Below are positions 25,311 through 34,127 of a stretch of 39,732 nucleotides of DNA, one piece after another. The stretch is from JBDKUD01 sp050943315 (lineage in GTDB: Bacteria; Bacillota; Syntrophomonadia; Syntrophomonadales; Syntrophomonadaceae). Numbering within the stretch: position 1 is the stretch's first letter; each line of letters begins with the position of its first letter. The notes under the pieces were generated by a model. The model did no database searches and was not told where the DNA came from. It worked only from the letters and a program-made list of their open reading frames with translations. The stretch is taken from the NCBI GenBank assembly GCA_050943315.1, contig JBMNOY010000014.1, positions 1 to 39,732 on the forward strand, read 5' to 3'. Made by a program: the position numbers and the translations under genes.

Positions 25311-26745
25311 ACTTATTTTTGAAAAAAGCGCTCCGGGCAGCAATGCTTTTGATTTGCCCCCCTGTGATGTTCCCGAACAGCCGGTTGCTATCCCGGCCCA
25401 ATTTTTGCGGGAGGATGACCCGTTATTGCCGGATGTTAGTGAAGTAGAAGCGGTAAGACATTTTGTGGGTTTGTCCCACCGGGCTTACGGGGTTGATGAC
25501 GGGTTTTATCCCCTGGGGTCCTGCACCATGAAATATAACCCCAAAATTAACGAATGGGCGGCCCGCCTGCCCGGTTTTGCCGGCCTGCATCCTTATCAGC
25601 CGGAGGAAACCGTACAGGGAGCCCTGGAGCTAATGTACGAAACCGACCGCATGTTGTGTGAAATAACCGGAATGGATCGCTTCAGCCTGCAGCCAGCCGC
25701 AGGAGCTCACGGTGAAATGACCGGGGTAATGATTATCAAGGCTTATCATAACAACCGCGGTGACCAAAACCGCACCAAAATAATGGTACCGGACAGTGCC
25801 CACGGCACTAACCCGGCCAGCGCCAATGTAGTAGGTTATGATGTTATCGAAATAAAATCCAATAATCGCGGCCTGGTGGACCTGGAGGATTTAAAAGCCC
25901 ACATGAGTCCTGAAGTAGCCGGATTAATGCTGACTAATCCCAATACATTGGGCTTATTTGAAGAGGAAATAGAGCAAATCGCCGCTATAGTGCATGATGG
26001 CGGGGGGCTGCTCTATTACGACGGTGCCAATCTGAACGGCATCATGGGAGTAACCCGGCCTGGAGATATGGGTTTCGATATCGTGCACTGCAATCTGCAC
26101 AAAACCTTTGGCACCCCCCATGGCGGAGGCGGACCAGGTTCAGGCCCGGTAGGGGTAAAAGAGCATCTGGTGGATTTCCTGCCCCGTCCGCTGGTGGCCA
26201 AAAAAGATGATCATTATTACTGGGATTATGACCGTCCTCTGTCTATTGGCCGGGTCAAAAGTTTCTATGGTAATTTCGGGGTTATTGTTAAAGCCTATAC
26301 CTATATGAAGACCCTGGGAGCGCCGGGAATCAGGGAAGCCTGTGAGCAGGCAGTATTAAATGCCAATTATTTGCGTTGCCGTTTGCAGCCAGCTTATGAA
26401 GTGCCTTTTAACCGTTTGTGCAAACACGAATTCATAGCTACCAACCGGAAACAACGCCAGTACGGAGTGACTACCCTGGATATAGCCAAACGCCTGATGG
26501 ACTTTGGTTATCATCCGCCTACGGTTTATTTCCCGCTTATTGTCCACGAAGCGCTGATGATTGAACCTACGGAAACAGAAAGCCGGGAACGGCTGGATGA
26601 GTTCGTAACCGCCCTGACAACGATTGCCCAGGAAGCGGAGAATGAGCCCGAGAAAGTCAAAGCTGCCCCTCACACCACGGTTATAAAGAGGGTTGACGAG
26701 GTTACTGCCGCCCGTAAACCGGTATTGAAATGGGAGGGAAAATAA
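25303..26745 (+). CDS. gcvPB: Glycine decarboxylase subunit 2 (P protein, beta)
   Basis: C-terminal half of the split decarboxylase and carrier of the cofactor: the PLP lysine is in CNLHKTFGTPHGGGG (K267). Other motifs are GFYPLGSCTMKYNPK (near 67), SLQPAAGAHGE (near 128), DSAHGTNPAS and the YYWDYDRPLSIG segment. 480 residues, normal length. Start is supported by the 8-bp overlap with gcvPA and GGAGGG within that gene. Decarboxylates glycine and loads the remaining carbon on GcvH. Confidence 0.97.
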   Translation: MSKLIFEKSAPGSNAFDLPPCDVPEQPVAIPAQFLREDDPLLPDVSEVEAVRHFVGLSHRAYGVDDGFYPLGSCTMKYNPKINEWAARLPGFAGLHPYQPEETVQGALELMYETDRMLCEITGMDRFSLQPAAGAHGEMTGVMIIKAYHNNRGDQNRTKIMVPDSAHGTNPASANVVGYDVIEIKSNNRGLVDLEDLKAHMSPEVAGLMLTNPNTLGLFEEEIEQIAAIVHDGGGLLYYDGANLNGIMGVTRPGDMGFDIVHCNLHKTFGTPHGGGGPGSGPVGVKEHLVDFLPRPLVAKKDDHYYWDYDRPLSIGRVKSFYGNFGVIVKAYTYMKTLGAPGIREACEQAVLNANYLRCRLQPAYEVPFNRLCKHEFIATNRKQRQYGVTTLDIAKRLMDFGYHPPTVYFPLIVHEALMIEPTETESRERLDEFVTALTTIAQEAENEPEKVKAAPHTTVIKRVDEVTAARKPVLKWEGK

Positions 26746-26748
26746 ATC

Positions 26749-28134
26749 ATGCAGGATCTGGTGGTCATAGGCGGTGGTCCGGCCGGTTATGTTGGTGCCA
26801 TAAGGGCCCGGCAGCTGGGCATGAAGGTAACTTTGATCGAAAAGCAGGATTTGGGCGGCACCTGCCTTAACCGCGGCTGCATCCCTACCAAAGCTTATTA
26901 CCAAAATGCCCGGGTGCTTCATACCCTGGCCCATCTGGAGGAATATAATGTCAGGGCTGCCGGTTTTGAGTTTGACCTGCCGGGTGCCCGGGAACGCAAG
27001 CAGCGGATTGTTAATAGCATTGTATCCGGAGTGGCTGCTTTACTAAAGGCCTACCGGGTACAAACGGTTACCGGTACGGCAACTATCCTGGGCCCGGATA
27101 CAGTGGCGGTAAATGGTGAGATCATAAACACCCGGCGCATACTTATTGCCAGTGGCTCCATTCCCGCCCGCCCCCCTATTCCGGGGGCTGATTTGCCGGG
27201 AGTTTTAACCAGTGATGAGATGCTTGATGTAGAAAAAATACCCGGACGCCTGGTGATAGTCGGCGGCGGGGTGATAGGATTGGAATTTGCCTGCATTTAC
27301 CGGGCCTTTGGCAGTGAGGTAACGGTGCTGGAAGGATTACCGACTCTGCTTAGCACTATGGACAAGGAAATTGTCAAAAGAATGAATGTTTTCATTAAAA
27401 AACAGGGTATTGATGTTCACACCGGTGCCCTGGTCAAAGAAATCTGCCCTGGTGATGATGCTCTGCAGGTAGTCTGGGCGGATAAAAAAGGAACTAATAA
27501 CAGTACTGCTGATGTGGTCTTAATAGCCACCGGTCGAAAGCCTTTCACTGATGATTTGGGGCTGGAGAAACTGGGAGTACAGTTAAACGGCGGCTATATT
27601 GAGGTGGACGAAGATTATGCCACCTCCATACCCGGCGTTTATGCGGTAGGAGATGTGGTGGGCAAACGCATGCTGGCCCATGTGGCTTCCGAAGAAGCCA
27701 AGGTTGCGGTGGAGAGAATGGCTGGCCAACAGAGCAAGGTCAACTACGATGCTGTTCCGGCCTGTATATTCTCCTTCCCGGAAATAGCTGCCGTAGGCTT
27801 AACCGAGGAGGAAGCACGCGCCCGGGATATAAACATAAAGGTTGGCCGCTTCCGTTTTGCCGGTAATGGCAAGGCGGTGACCATGGGGGAAACTGATGGC
27901 ATGATAAAAGTATTGGCTGATGATCAAGATACCATTATAGGCGTCCACATCATTGGGCCCCATGCCAGTGATTTAATTTTAGAAGCTACCGCCATGGTAA
28001 GCTGGGGTATGAAGACGGACGAAGTGGGGACCGTAATCCATCCTCATCCGACGCTGGGAGAAGCCTTATATGAAGCAGTTATGGATGTAAACAGCCAGTC
28101 GGTTCATCTCGTCCCAGACAGGAAAAGGTTATGA
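26749..28134 (+). CDS. lpdA: Dihydrolipoyl dehydrogenase (L protein)
   Basis: Flavoprotein that reoxidises dihydrolipoyl-GcvH with NAD+. The 461-residue protein has an N-terminal FAD-binding GGGPAGY (7-13), the redox disulfide in GGTCLNRGCIPTK (C39, C44), a second nucleotide-binding GGGVIGLEFA near 175, and the C-terminal HPHPTLGEAL bearing the active-site His-Glu pair. In this operon it is most likely dedicated to glycine cleavage, though such enzymes also serve 2-oxoacid dehydrogenases, none of which is in the window. It starts 3 bp after gcvPB and overlaps lplA by four bases. Confidence 0.96.
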   Translation: MQDLVVIGGGPAGYVGAIRARQLGMKVTLIEKQDLGGTCLNRGCIPTKAYYQNARVLHTLAHLEEYNVRAAGFEFDLPGARERKQRIVNSIVSGVAALLKAYRVQTVTGTATILGPDTVAVNGEIINTRRILIASGSIPARPPIPGADLPGVLTSDEMLDVEKIPGRLVIVGGGVIGLEFACIYRAFGSEVTVLEGLPTLLSTMDKEIVKRMNVFIKKQGIDVHTGALVKEICPGDDALQVVWADKKGTNNSTADVVLIATGRKPFTDDLGLEKLGVQLNGGYIEVDEDYATSIPGVYAVGDVVGKRMLAHVASEEAKVAVERMAGQQSKVNYDAVPACIFSFPEIAAVGLTEEEARARDINIKVGRFRFAGNGKAVTMGETDGMIKVLADDQDTIIGVHIIGPHASDLILEATAMVSWGMKTDEVGTVIHPHPTLGEALYEAVMDVNSQSVHLVPDRKRL

Positions 28135-29117
28135 TTAATATAGTTAATAATTCTCACCACCCTTATTTCAACCTGGCCCTGGAAGAGTATGTATTAACCA
28201 CCATGGACAAGTCCCATAAATACTGTATTCTCTGGCAAAATGAACCTGCCGTAATAGTAGGCCGCAATCAGAATACCGCTGGTGAGATTAACGAAGCACT
28301 GGTAAATGCCGAAGGCATCAAGGTAGTGCGCCGGATTACCGGAGGAGGCGCGGTATATCATGACCTGGGCAACCTTAACTTCACTTTTATTGTACCGGAA
28401 ACGGGACTTAAGCAGTTTGATTTTGCCCGCTTTACCCGTCCGGTAATTCGGACTCTGGCATTGCTGGGAGTCGATGCCCGCAATGAAGGACGCAACGACA
28501 TTACCATAGCCGGCCGCAAGATATCAGGAAATGCCCAATGCCGGCGCCGGGGAAGGATTATGCATCACGGTACCATACTCTTTGACACGGATTTTACGGT
28601 CCTGGAAAAAGTACTCACCGCCGGACAGGACAAGATTCAATCCCATGGAGTCGCTTCCGTGCGCAGCCGGGTAACTAACATTAAAGAGCATTTACCGGCA
28701 GACATTAGTATTCAGGACTTCAAGAACCTGCTATTAAAAACCATTAAAGAAGAAGAAAATCTAACTGATTATCATTTATCTGCCGAGGAATTAGCTGAGG
28801 TTAATCAATTGGCCCAGTCTAAATACAGCACCTGGGAATGGAATTACGGCACCTCCCCCTGGTTTAACGTCCGTTTGCAAAAACGTTTTGACTGGGGGGC
28901 GGTGGAAATCAGGCTGGGGGTTAAAAAAGGCCTGGTAACCAGCTGCCGTATCTGGGGAGATTTTTTCGCCTTAAAGGAACTGGACAGTCTGGAAAAGCAT
29001 TTCCTATCCCGCTCTTATAGTAACCAGGAAATGATAAGGGCTTTACAGGAAATAGATGTAAGCGAATACATAACCGGGGCGGTACGGCAGGATTTTATCA
29101 GTTTGTTTCAACAATAA
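28131..29117 (+). CDS. lplA: Lipoate-protein ligase A
   Basis: Uses ATP to activate and attach lipoate to lipoyl domains, here most likely to GcvH. The 328-residue protein has the family blocks IVGRNQNTAGEIN (near 42), RRITGGGAVYHDLGNLNFTFI (68-87) and the catalytic lysine in AGRKISGNAQ (K130), and then a C-terminal accessory domain about 250-328. It overlaps lpd by four bases. Operon placement suggests that the cell scavenges lipoate; lipA/lipB were not seen in this window. Confidence 0.94.
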   Translation: MINIVNNSHHPYFNLALEEYVLTTMDKSHKYCILWQNEPAVIVGRNQNTAGEINEALVNAEGIKVVRRITGGGAVYHDLGNLNFTFIVPETGLKQFDFARFTRPVIRTLALLGVDARNEGRNDITIAGRKISGNAQCRRRGRIMHHGTILFDTDFTVLEKVLTAGQDKIQSHGVASVRSRVTNIKEHLPADISIQDFKNLLLKTIKEEENLTDYHLSAEELAEVNQLAQSKYSTWEWNYGTSPWFNVRLQKRFDWGAVEIRLGVKKGLVTSCRIWGDFFALKELDSLEKHFLSRSYSNQEMIRALQEIDVSEYITGAVRQDFISLFQQ

Positions 29118-29133
29118 AGACCAAGAGTATCAT

Positions 29134-29164
29134 AAAAGGCCCGGCATATCAGGCCGAGCCTTTT
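29134..29164. terminator. Bidirectional terminator between lplA and the liv/M20 operon
   Basis: Stem AAAAGGC-CCGGC / GCCG-AGCCTTTT (29134-29145 with 29153-29164, one mismatch), flanked by A residues on the left and T residues on the right, so it can act on both converging transcripts. It sits between lplA (+) and the M20 gene (-). Confidence 0.8.
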
Positions 29165-29171
29165 ACCAGTT

Positions 29172-30341
29172 TTAAGCTAAATGGTTCAAAATAAAAGCTA
29201 CATAAAACTTAATCGCATCGATATATTTATCTATCTCTACGTATTCATCCGGCTGATGGGCTAGCTTTTCATCCCCCGGTCCGAACAATACGACCGGGAT
29301 GCCCAGCAGCGGAGCGAAAACCGAACCATCCGTATAAAAATTTACCCCACCGGGCAGCAGTTCTTTACCCAGAACTTGTACTGCCGCTTGCCGGGCATGT
29401 TCCATGGCAGCACACGTAACATCTGTTTCCACGGGAGGACGGTTGTTCATAATAGTTAGTGATGCCCGGAAATCCTGGTTTTTCCCGGCCAGCCGGGCGA
29501 TAATGGCTTCTATGTCGGCAATGATTTTATCATGGCTTTCCCCGGGAACGGTACGGATATCTACTGTCAGTGTGCAGCCATCCGGTACCACATTAGTTTT
29601 AACCCCTCCGTGAATGGTGGCAATATTAATGGTTGACTGTCCCAGCATAGGATGCTCGGGACCGGTGAAAACGTATTGGTTTAATTCATTGACTAGATCA
29701 TTCATCTGCAGAATAGCATTGCAGCCCTGATCCGGCATTGACCCATGCGCCGTTTTTCCTACCGTTTTAAATTCCAGCCACAGGGCCCCTTTAGAAGCCG
29801 AAAATAATTTCAGATTACTCGGTTCACCGATTAAAGCCGCATCCACGTTTTGTAAATAGCCCCGCTCAACCAGGTCACGGGCGCCGATGCTGTCGGTCTC
29901 CTCGCCAGCAGTTGCGGTGATTAAAAGGTCACCTTTTAGACTAACTCCTGCCCTGGCAACCAAACCAGCCGCCATTACCATCGCCGCCAGCCCCCCCTTC
30001 ATATCCGAAGCGCCGCGGCCATAGATTTTGCCTTCATCTATTTGTCCGCCAAAAGGAGGATGCCGCCACTCTTGTTCACCGGCCGGGACAACATCCAGGT
30101 GTCCGTTAAACAGCAAGGTTTTTCTCTCCCCGCTGCCCGGTAAACAACCTACCACATTGGCTCTTTGGTCTGCCAGCATATCCAGATGGCTCTTGATACC
30201 GAAGTTCTCCAGGGTATCGGCAATATACTGGGCCAGTGCTTTTTCGTTTCCGGGCGGATTGGTGGTATCGTATTGCAGTATCTTTTGCAAAAATTTAACT
30301 GCTTCTTCTTTGTCCAGTAATTTTAAAATATCGTTAAACAT
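29172..30341 (-). CDS. M20 family metallo-deacylase/peptidase (ArgE/DapE-like)
   Basis: A 389-residue dinuclear-zinc hydrolase that removes acyl or peptidyl groups from amino acids. Zinc/catalytic residues: H81 in NGHLDVVP, D113 in GRGASDMKGG, and E147-E148 in TAGEETDS, plus a terminal histidine in LAHQPDEYV. A dimerisation domain occupies about 180-290. Related to acetylornithine deacetylase and succinyl-diaminopimelate desuccinylase, but the substrate is not readable here; argJ makes an ArgE unnecessary for arginine. It starts only 17 bp after livF on the same strand, so it is probably the last gene of the liv operon and may act on imported substrates. Confidence 0.85.
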   Translation of the reverse strand: MFNDILKLLDKEEAVKFLQKILQYDTTNPPGNEKALAQYIADTLENFGIKSHLDMLADQRANVVGCLPGSGERKTLLFNGHLDVVPAGEQEWRHPPFGGQIDEGKIYGRGASDMKGGLAAMVMAAGLVARAGVSLKGDLLITATAGEETDSIGARDLVERGYLQNVDAALIGEPSNLKLFSASKGALWLEFKTVGKTAHGSMPDQGCNAILQMNDLVNELNQYVFTGPEHPMLGQSTINIATIHGGVKTNVVPDGCTLTVDIRTVPGESHDKIIADIEAIIARLAGKNQDFRASLTIMNNRPPVETDVTCAAMEHARQAAVQVLGKELLPGGVNFYTDGSVFAPLLGIPVVLFGPGDEKLAHQPDEYVEIDKYIDAIKFYVAFILNHLA

Positions 30342-30358
30342 TTTAATCTATCACACCT

Positions 30359-31084
30359 CTAAGCAGGGACTTCGTTCTGTTTGTTAAGGTAGGCCTGTCT
30401 TATGGCTTCCTTGCTCAAACGGTCATCCCCGTTGCTTTCCATAATTACTTCACCTTTTTGCATAATATATACCTGATCGGCTATTTCGATAGCTTTATGG
30501 GCATTCTGCTCAATGAGCAGTATACTGGTGCCTGCCTCCTTATTAATCCTGACAATAGTGCTGAAAATCTCCTTAATCAGGATGGGAGCCAGCCCCAGTG
30601 ACGGTTCATCCATTAACAGATACTGGGGATCACTCATCAAAGCCCGGCACATGGCTACCATCTGCTGTTCTCCTCCGCTTAAGGTCCCGGCGGTCTGTTT
30701 TTTCCTTTCCTCCAGCAGGGGAAATAGCCGGTAGGAACGTCTGAGATTCTCCTTAATCCGGTTTTGATTCTTTACTGAACAGGCACCGATGAGCAGGTTG
30801 TCTTCTACGGTTAATTTGGGAAATAAACGCCGGCCCTCGGGAACAATCGCCACTCCCTTTTGTATGATTTGCGGGGTTTTCAGTAAATCGATGCGTTCAC
30901 CATTTAAAAATATCTCCCCCTGGGAAGGTTTCACCAGCCCGATAATTGTTTTCAGGGTAGTGGTTTTCCCTGCACCATTGCTTCCCAGAAGACAGGTTAT
31001 TTTTCCCCGGGCGGCTTTAATACTAACATTCCTTAATACCTTGATGGAGCCATACTGGGTACTAAGGTTTTTTATCTCCAGCAT
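30359..31084 (-). CDS. livF: Branched-chain amino acid-type ABC transporter ATPase LivF
   Basis: Second ATPase of the Liv/HAAT transporter. From the ATG at 31084 (GAGGAGG upstream on this strand) the protein has 241 residues and starts LEIKNLSTQYGSIKVLRNVS. Walker A is GSNGAGKT (34-41), signature LSGGEQQM (near 134), Walker B LLMDEPSLGLAP (near 156), then LIEQNAH. The reading frame is open upstream, but the extension overlaps livG. Short 1-bp gap to livG end. Substrate is not determined by the ATPases. Confidence 0.95.
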   Translation of the reverse strand: MLEIKNLSTQYGSIKVLRNVSIKAARGKITCLLGSNGAGKTTTLKTIIGLVKPSQGEIFLNGERIDLLKTPQIIQKGVAIVPEGRRLFPKLTVEDNLLIGACSVKNQNRIKENLRRSYRLFPLLEERKKQTAGTLSGGEQQMVAMCRALMSDPQYLLMDEPSLGLAPILIKEIFSTIVRINKEAGTSILLIEQNAHKAIEIADQVYIMQKGEVIMESNGDDRLSKEAIRQAYLNKQNEVPA

Positions 31085-31085
31085 C

Positions 31086-31859
31086 CTAATCCTCCTCTCC
31101 CAGGTATGCCCGTACAACTTCCTCATTACTGCTTACTTCATCAAAGCTTCCCTCAGCAATTTTTACTCCCGAACTAAAACAAACCACCCGGTCAGCCAGT
31201 CCCTTAATCAAGCCCATGTCATGCTCAATAACAATAATCGCAATATCCGGCTGTATTTGCCGGATCTTATGGATGTCATTTACCAATTCCTGAGTCTCAT
31301 TAGGGTCCATTCCTGCCGAAGGTTCATCGAGAATAAGCAATTTGGGCCGAGAAATTAAAGCCCGGCAGATTTCCAGCCGCCGGCGGTCAGCATAGGATAA
31401 GCTGCTGGCCAATTTATCCTGTTGTTCCAATAGCGACTGGCTGAAAAATTCGAGAATACGCCGGGCTTCGGCAACCGCCTGGGCCTCTTCCCTGCGTTCT
31501 CGGCGGCTTCTTATGATGGCATCCCAGATAAAACTTTTTTGTTTACTATGCATACCAACCATGACATTTTCCAGCACATTAAGTCCCCAGAATAAACGCC
31601 CATTTTGAAAGGTGCGGGCAATTCCTAATTTATAATTGTAATCCGGACGGGCGCCATTAATCCTTTTACCTTCAAAAAGTATCTCGCCCGAGCTCGGTTC
31701 ATAGATGCCGGTTAATAAATTAAAAAAGGTGGTTTTCCCTGAACCGTTAGGCCCGATAATTCCTACATTTTCACCGGTAGCGATCTGAAAATCAACCTGA
31801 TTAACGGCTACCAGACCGCCAAAGACCATACTCAATGACTTTGTTTGCAATAGTGTCAT
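31086..31859 (-). CDS. livG: Branched-chain amino acid-type ABC transporter ATPase LivG
   Basis: First ATPase of the importer. The 257-residue protein begins LLQTKSLSMVFGGLVAVNQVDF; Walker A GPNGSGKTT (36-44), signature LSYADRRRLEI in place of LSGGQ, as usual for LivG-type proteins, and Walker B LLILDEPSAGMDPNE. The start ATG at 31859 follows GAGGGAAG; an upstream open extension contains no homologous sequence. LivG proteins have a longer insertion after Walker A (here GMHSKQKSFIWDAIIRSRRE), which is present. Confidence 0.95.
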   Translation of the reverse strand: MTLLQTKSLSMVFGGLVAVNQVDFQIATGENVGIIGPNGSGKTTFFNLLTGIYEPSSGEILFEGKRINGARPDYNYKLGIARTFQNGRLFWGLNVLENVMVGMHSKQKSFIWDAIIRSRRERREEAQAVAEARRILEFFSQSLLEQQDKLASSLSYADRRRLEICRALISRPKLLILDEPSAGMDPNETQELVNDIHKIRQIQPDIAIIVIEHDMGLIKGLADRVVCFSSGVKIAEGSFDEVSSNEEVVRAYLGEED

Positions 31860-31910
31860 AACATCTTCCCTCACTACCTTAATCAATCTCACCAACAACT
31901 GTAAGTTCTA

Positions 31911-33095
31911 CTAACTATCTGTCTGGCTTTTGTGGGTAATCCATTGCGAGGTAAACTTCCGGGCTCGCGCCGGTATCAAACCATCCTTCTTAAATAGAAG
32001 AATAGCCACTACAACAACTCCGTAAAACATCGTCCGGTAATCGTCAAAGGCCCGGAATTTTTCCGGAATTATAGTTAGAGCTACCGCTCCGAAGATAACC
32101 CCGGGAATTGAATCAATACCCCCCAATAAAATCATGCTGAGAATAATTATAGAATGGTTATAGGTAAAGTTCTCCGGGGCAATAAACCCAATCATGCCGG
32201 CATATATGGCACCGGAAATACCGCCAAAAATAGCGCCAAAGGCAAATGCCCACAATTTATTATGAGTTAAGTTAATTCCATAACACTGCGCCGCCAGCTG
32301 GTCTTCGCGCATGGCATTCCAGGTCAGTCCGGTCAATGAACGGGAAAGGCTGCTTACTACAAACACCGTTATGGCCACCAAAATCATAACCAGATAGAAG
32401 TAATTGGCGTGAAATGGCAGGGTAATAAAGCCAAGATCCAAGGGGGAATTAAAAGAATAGGACCCCAGTGTGGGGGCAGGGATATTCATTAGACCGTTGG
32501 CTCCGCCGGTGATTTTCTCCAGATTAACCGCCAGCTGATAAACTACCAGGCCAAAAGCGATGGTGATAAGCGCCAAATAGTGCCCTTTAACCCGCAGGGC
32601 GGGAAGGCCTAAAAGTAAGCTGAAAGCCATTACAATAAGGGCTGACAGCGGTAAACAGAGCCAAAAAGATAATCCGTAATGGATGCTTAAAAGACCATAG
32701 CTGTAAGCACCAATAGCATAAAAGGCTGCATAGCCAAGACAGGTTAAACCGGCATTGCCAACCATCACATTTAACCCTAAGGCCATCATTACATACAAGC
32801 CGGCCATAATTGCCACCTGAATCCAGTAAGGATTCCCTGCCTGTAAAATGGGAAATGTAAAAAGCAGCACAAAAATCATTATATAGGCCATAACTCGGTT
32901 TTCATTAAAGATAGTCTGAATATTTCTTATGAAGCCGGGCTTACTGCGGTTTAACCAGTAGACCAGTGCATAAGCGCCCAGCAAGACAGCCAGAATGATT
33001 AAGAAATTCTCCAGTATCACGGTCATGAATACCAGAGCGTATGCAATCAGTTCAATAGCCAGAATCACAAGAAAACTCTTTAACTTGCTGCCCAT
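31911..33095 (-). CDS. livM: Branched-chain amino acid-type ABC transporter permease LivM
   Basis: Integral membrane permease, 394 residues with about ten hydrophobic segments. It is longer than minimal LivM because of an N-terminal hydrophobic extension (about 1-70). Family marks are ALGLNVMVGNAGLTCLGYAAFYAIGAY (near 108) and GLTWNAMREDQLAAQCYGIN, the EAA-like coupling loop near 260. Start ATG at 33095 with AGGAGGTG upstream. It pairs with LivH in the membrane; order H-M-G-F is canonical. Confidence 0.95.
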   Translation of the reverse strand: MGSKLKSFLVILAIELIAYALVFMTVILENFLIILAVLLGAYALVYWLNRSKPGFIRNIQTIFNENRVMAYIMIFVLLFTFPILQAGNPYWIQVAIMAGLYVMMALGLNVMVGNAGLTCLGYAAFYAIGAYSYGLLSIHYGLSFWLCLPLSALIVMAFSLLLGLPALRVKGHYLALITIAFGLVVYQLAVNLEKITGGANGLMNIPAPTLGSYSFNSPLDLGFITLPFHANYFYLVMILVAITVFVVSSLSRSLTGLTWNAMREDQLAAQCYGINLTHNKLWAFAFGAIFGGISGAIYAGMIGFIAPENFTYNHSIIILSMILLGGIDSIPGVIFGAVALTIIPEKFRAFDDYRTMFYGVVVVAILLFKKDGLIPARARKFTSQWITHKSQTDS

Positions 33096-33107
33096 TCTGG
33101 CACCTCC

Positions 33108-34034
33108 TTAGACTTTTTCATATACTTTTTCACCAAAGATTCCGGACGGCTTAAACACCAGAAACAGAATAACCATCACAAAACCAATAACGTCCTGATA
33201 ACGTGAACCACCAGGAATAAATGCGGCCGCAAACATTTCCAAAAATCCCAGCAAGAACCCTCCTACAACCGCACCATAAATATTTCCCAGGCCGCCTACC
33301 ACAGCTGCCGAGAAACCTTTTATACCGATTAAAAAACCCATATTAAACTTGATGATATTGTAATACATGCCATTCATAACCCCGGCAATACCTCCCAGTG
33401 CTGAGCCCACCACGAAGGTAAGGATAATCACCTGGTCAATGTTAAGCCCCATCATCATGGCTGCTTCCTTATCCTGGGCCGTGGCCAGCATGAAACGCCC
33501 ATAACGGGTCCGGGTTACAAAAAGGTGCAGCAAAACTACCAGCAGCAGTGCCAGCCCAATAATCAACATTTGTTCGTATTTCATCACCACGTTAAAAATC
33601 TCGATACTGCCGCTGGGGAAAAAATCAGGAAATGACTGCGGGTTTGCTCCGTTGGGGTAAAAGAGCATGACCCCCTCCCGGATAATAATTGATACACCCA
33701 GGGTCAATAACAGCATCATGAGGTCGGAAGCTCCGCGCATGGGTCTGATGATGCCCCGTTCAATGGCTGTTCCCATTAATCCGCTTAAGGCTACCGTTAT
33801 CACCATAATAATTATAAATAAGAGGATATAATGGGTTGCGAAAAAACCGGAACCGGTCATAAACCCGGCGGTAGTCAGGGCGATGAAAGCACCCAGCATA
33901 AAAATCTCTCCATGGGCAAAATTGATAATATCAATAACGCCAAAAAATAATGTAAACCCTACGGCGACCAGAACATACATGGCGCCCAGACTCATAGCAT
34001 TCAAAAATTGCTGTGTAATGACTGCTCCGTCCAA
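33108..34034 (-). CDS. livH: Branched-chain amino acid-type ABC transporter permease LivH
   Basis: Membrane permease, 308 residues, with eight or so hydrophobic segments. The opening QQFLNAMSLGAMYVLVAVGFTLFFGVIDIINFAHGE and the coupling motif RYGRFMLATAQDKEAAMMMGLN are typical of LivH. Start is TTG at 34034; AAAGGAGG lies 10 bases upstream. The 93-bp gap to livJ holds a perfect 16-bp inverted repeat, described separately. Confidence 0.94.
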   Translation of the reverse strand: MDGAVITQQFLNAMSLGAMYVLVAVGFTLFFGVIDIINFAHGEIFMLGAFIALTTAGFMTGSGFFATHYILLFIIIMVITVALSGLMGTAIERGIIRPMRGASDLMMLLLTLGVSIIIREGVMLFYPNGANPQSFPDFFPSGSIEIFNVVMKYEQMLIIGLALLLVVLLHLFVTRTRYGRFMLATAQDKEAAMMMGLNIDQVIILTFVVGSALGGIAGVMNGMYYNIIKFNMGFLIGIKGFSAAVVGGLGNIYGAVVGGFLLGFLEMFAAAFIPGGSRYQDVIGFVMVILFLVFKPSGIFGEKVYEKV

Positions 34035-34061
34035 AAATAAATGGCCTCCTTTCTAAAAACA

Positions 34062-34096
34062 TGAATTGTACATTCCGTGCCGGAATGTACAATTCA
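34062..34096 (-). repeat. Perfect 16-bp intercistronic hairpin between livJ and livH
   Basis: Arms TGAATTGTACATTCCG (34062-34077) and CGGAATGTACAATTCA (34081-34096) are exact inverted copies with a 3-base loop. On the minus strand, in the direction of transcription, the stem is followed by ATGTTTTTAG before the livH ribosome binding site, so it resembles a weak intrinsic terminator or mRNA-stabilising stem. It could set the level of the binding protein relative to the permeases. Confidence 0.75.
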
Positions 34097-34127
34097 AGCA
34101 AATTATCTAATTAGATGCTATAAAATA

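Noticed and set aside
26356..26934. 192-codon minus-strand frame across gcvPB/lpd
   Set aside because: Complement of two well-supported genes; no plausible start context and no motif.
29172..30341. Calling the M20 gene argE
   Set aside because: An ArgJ-type cyclic pathway is present and the gene is in the liv operon; family sequence does not separate ArgE, DapE and other deacylases reliably.
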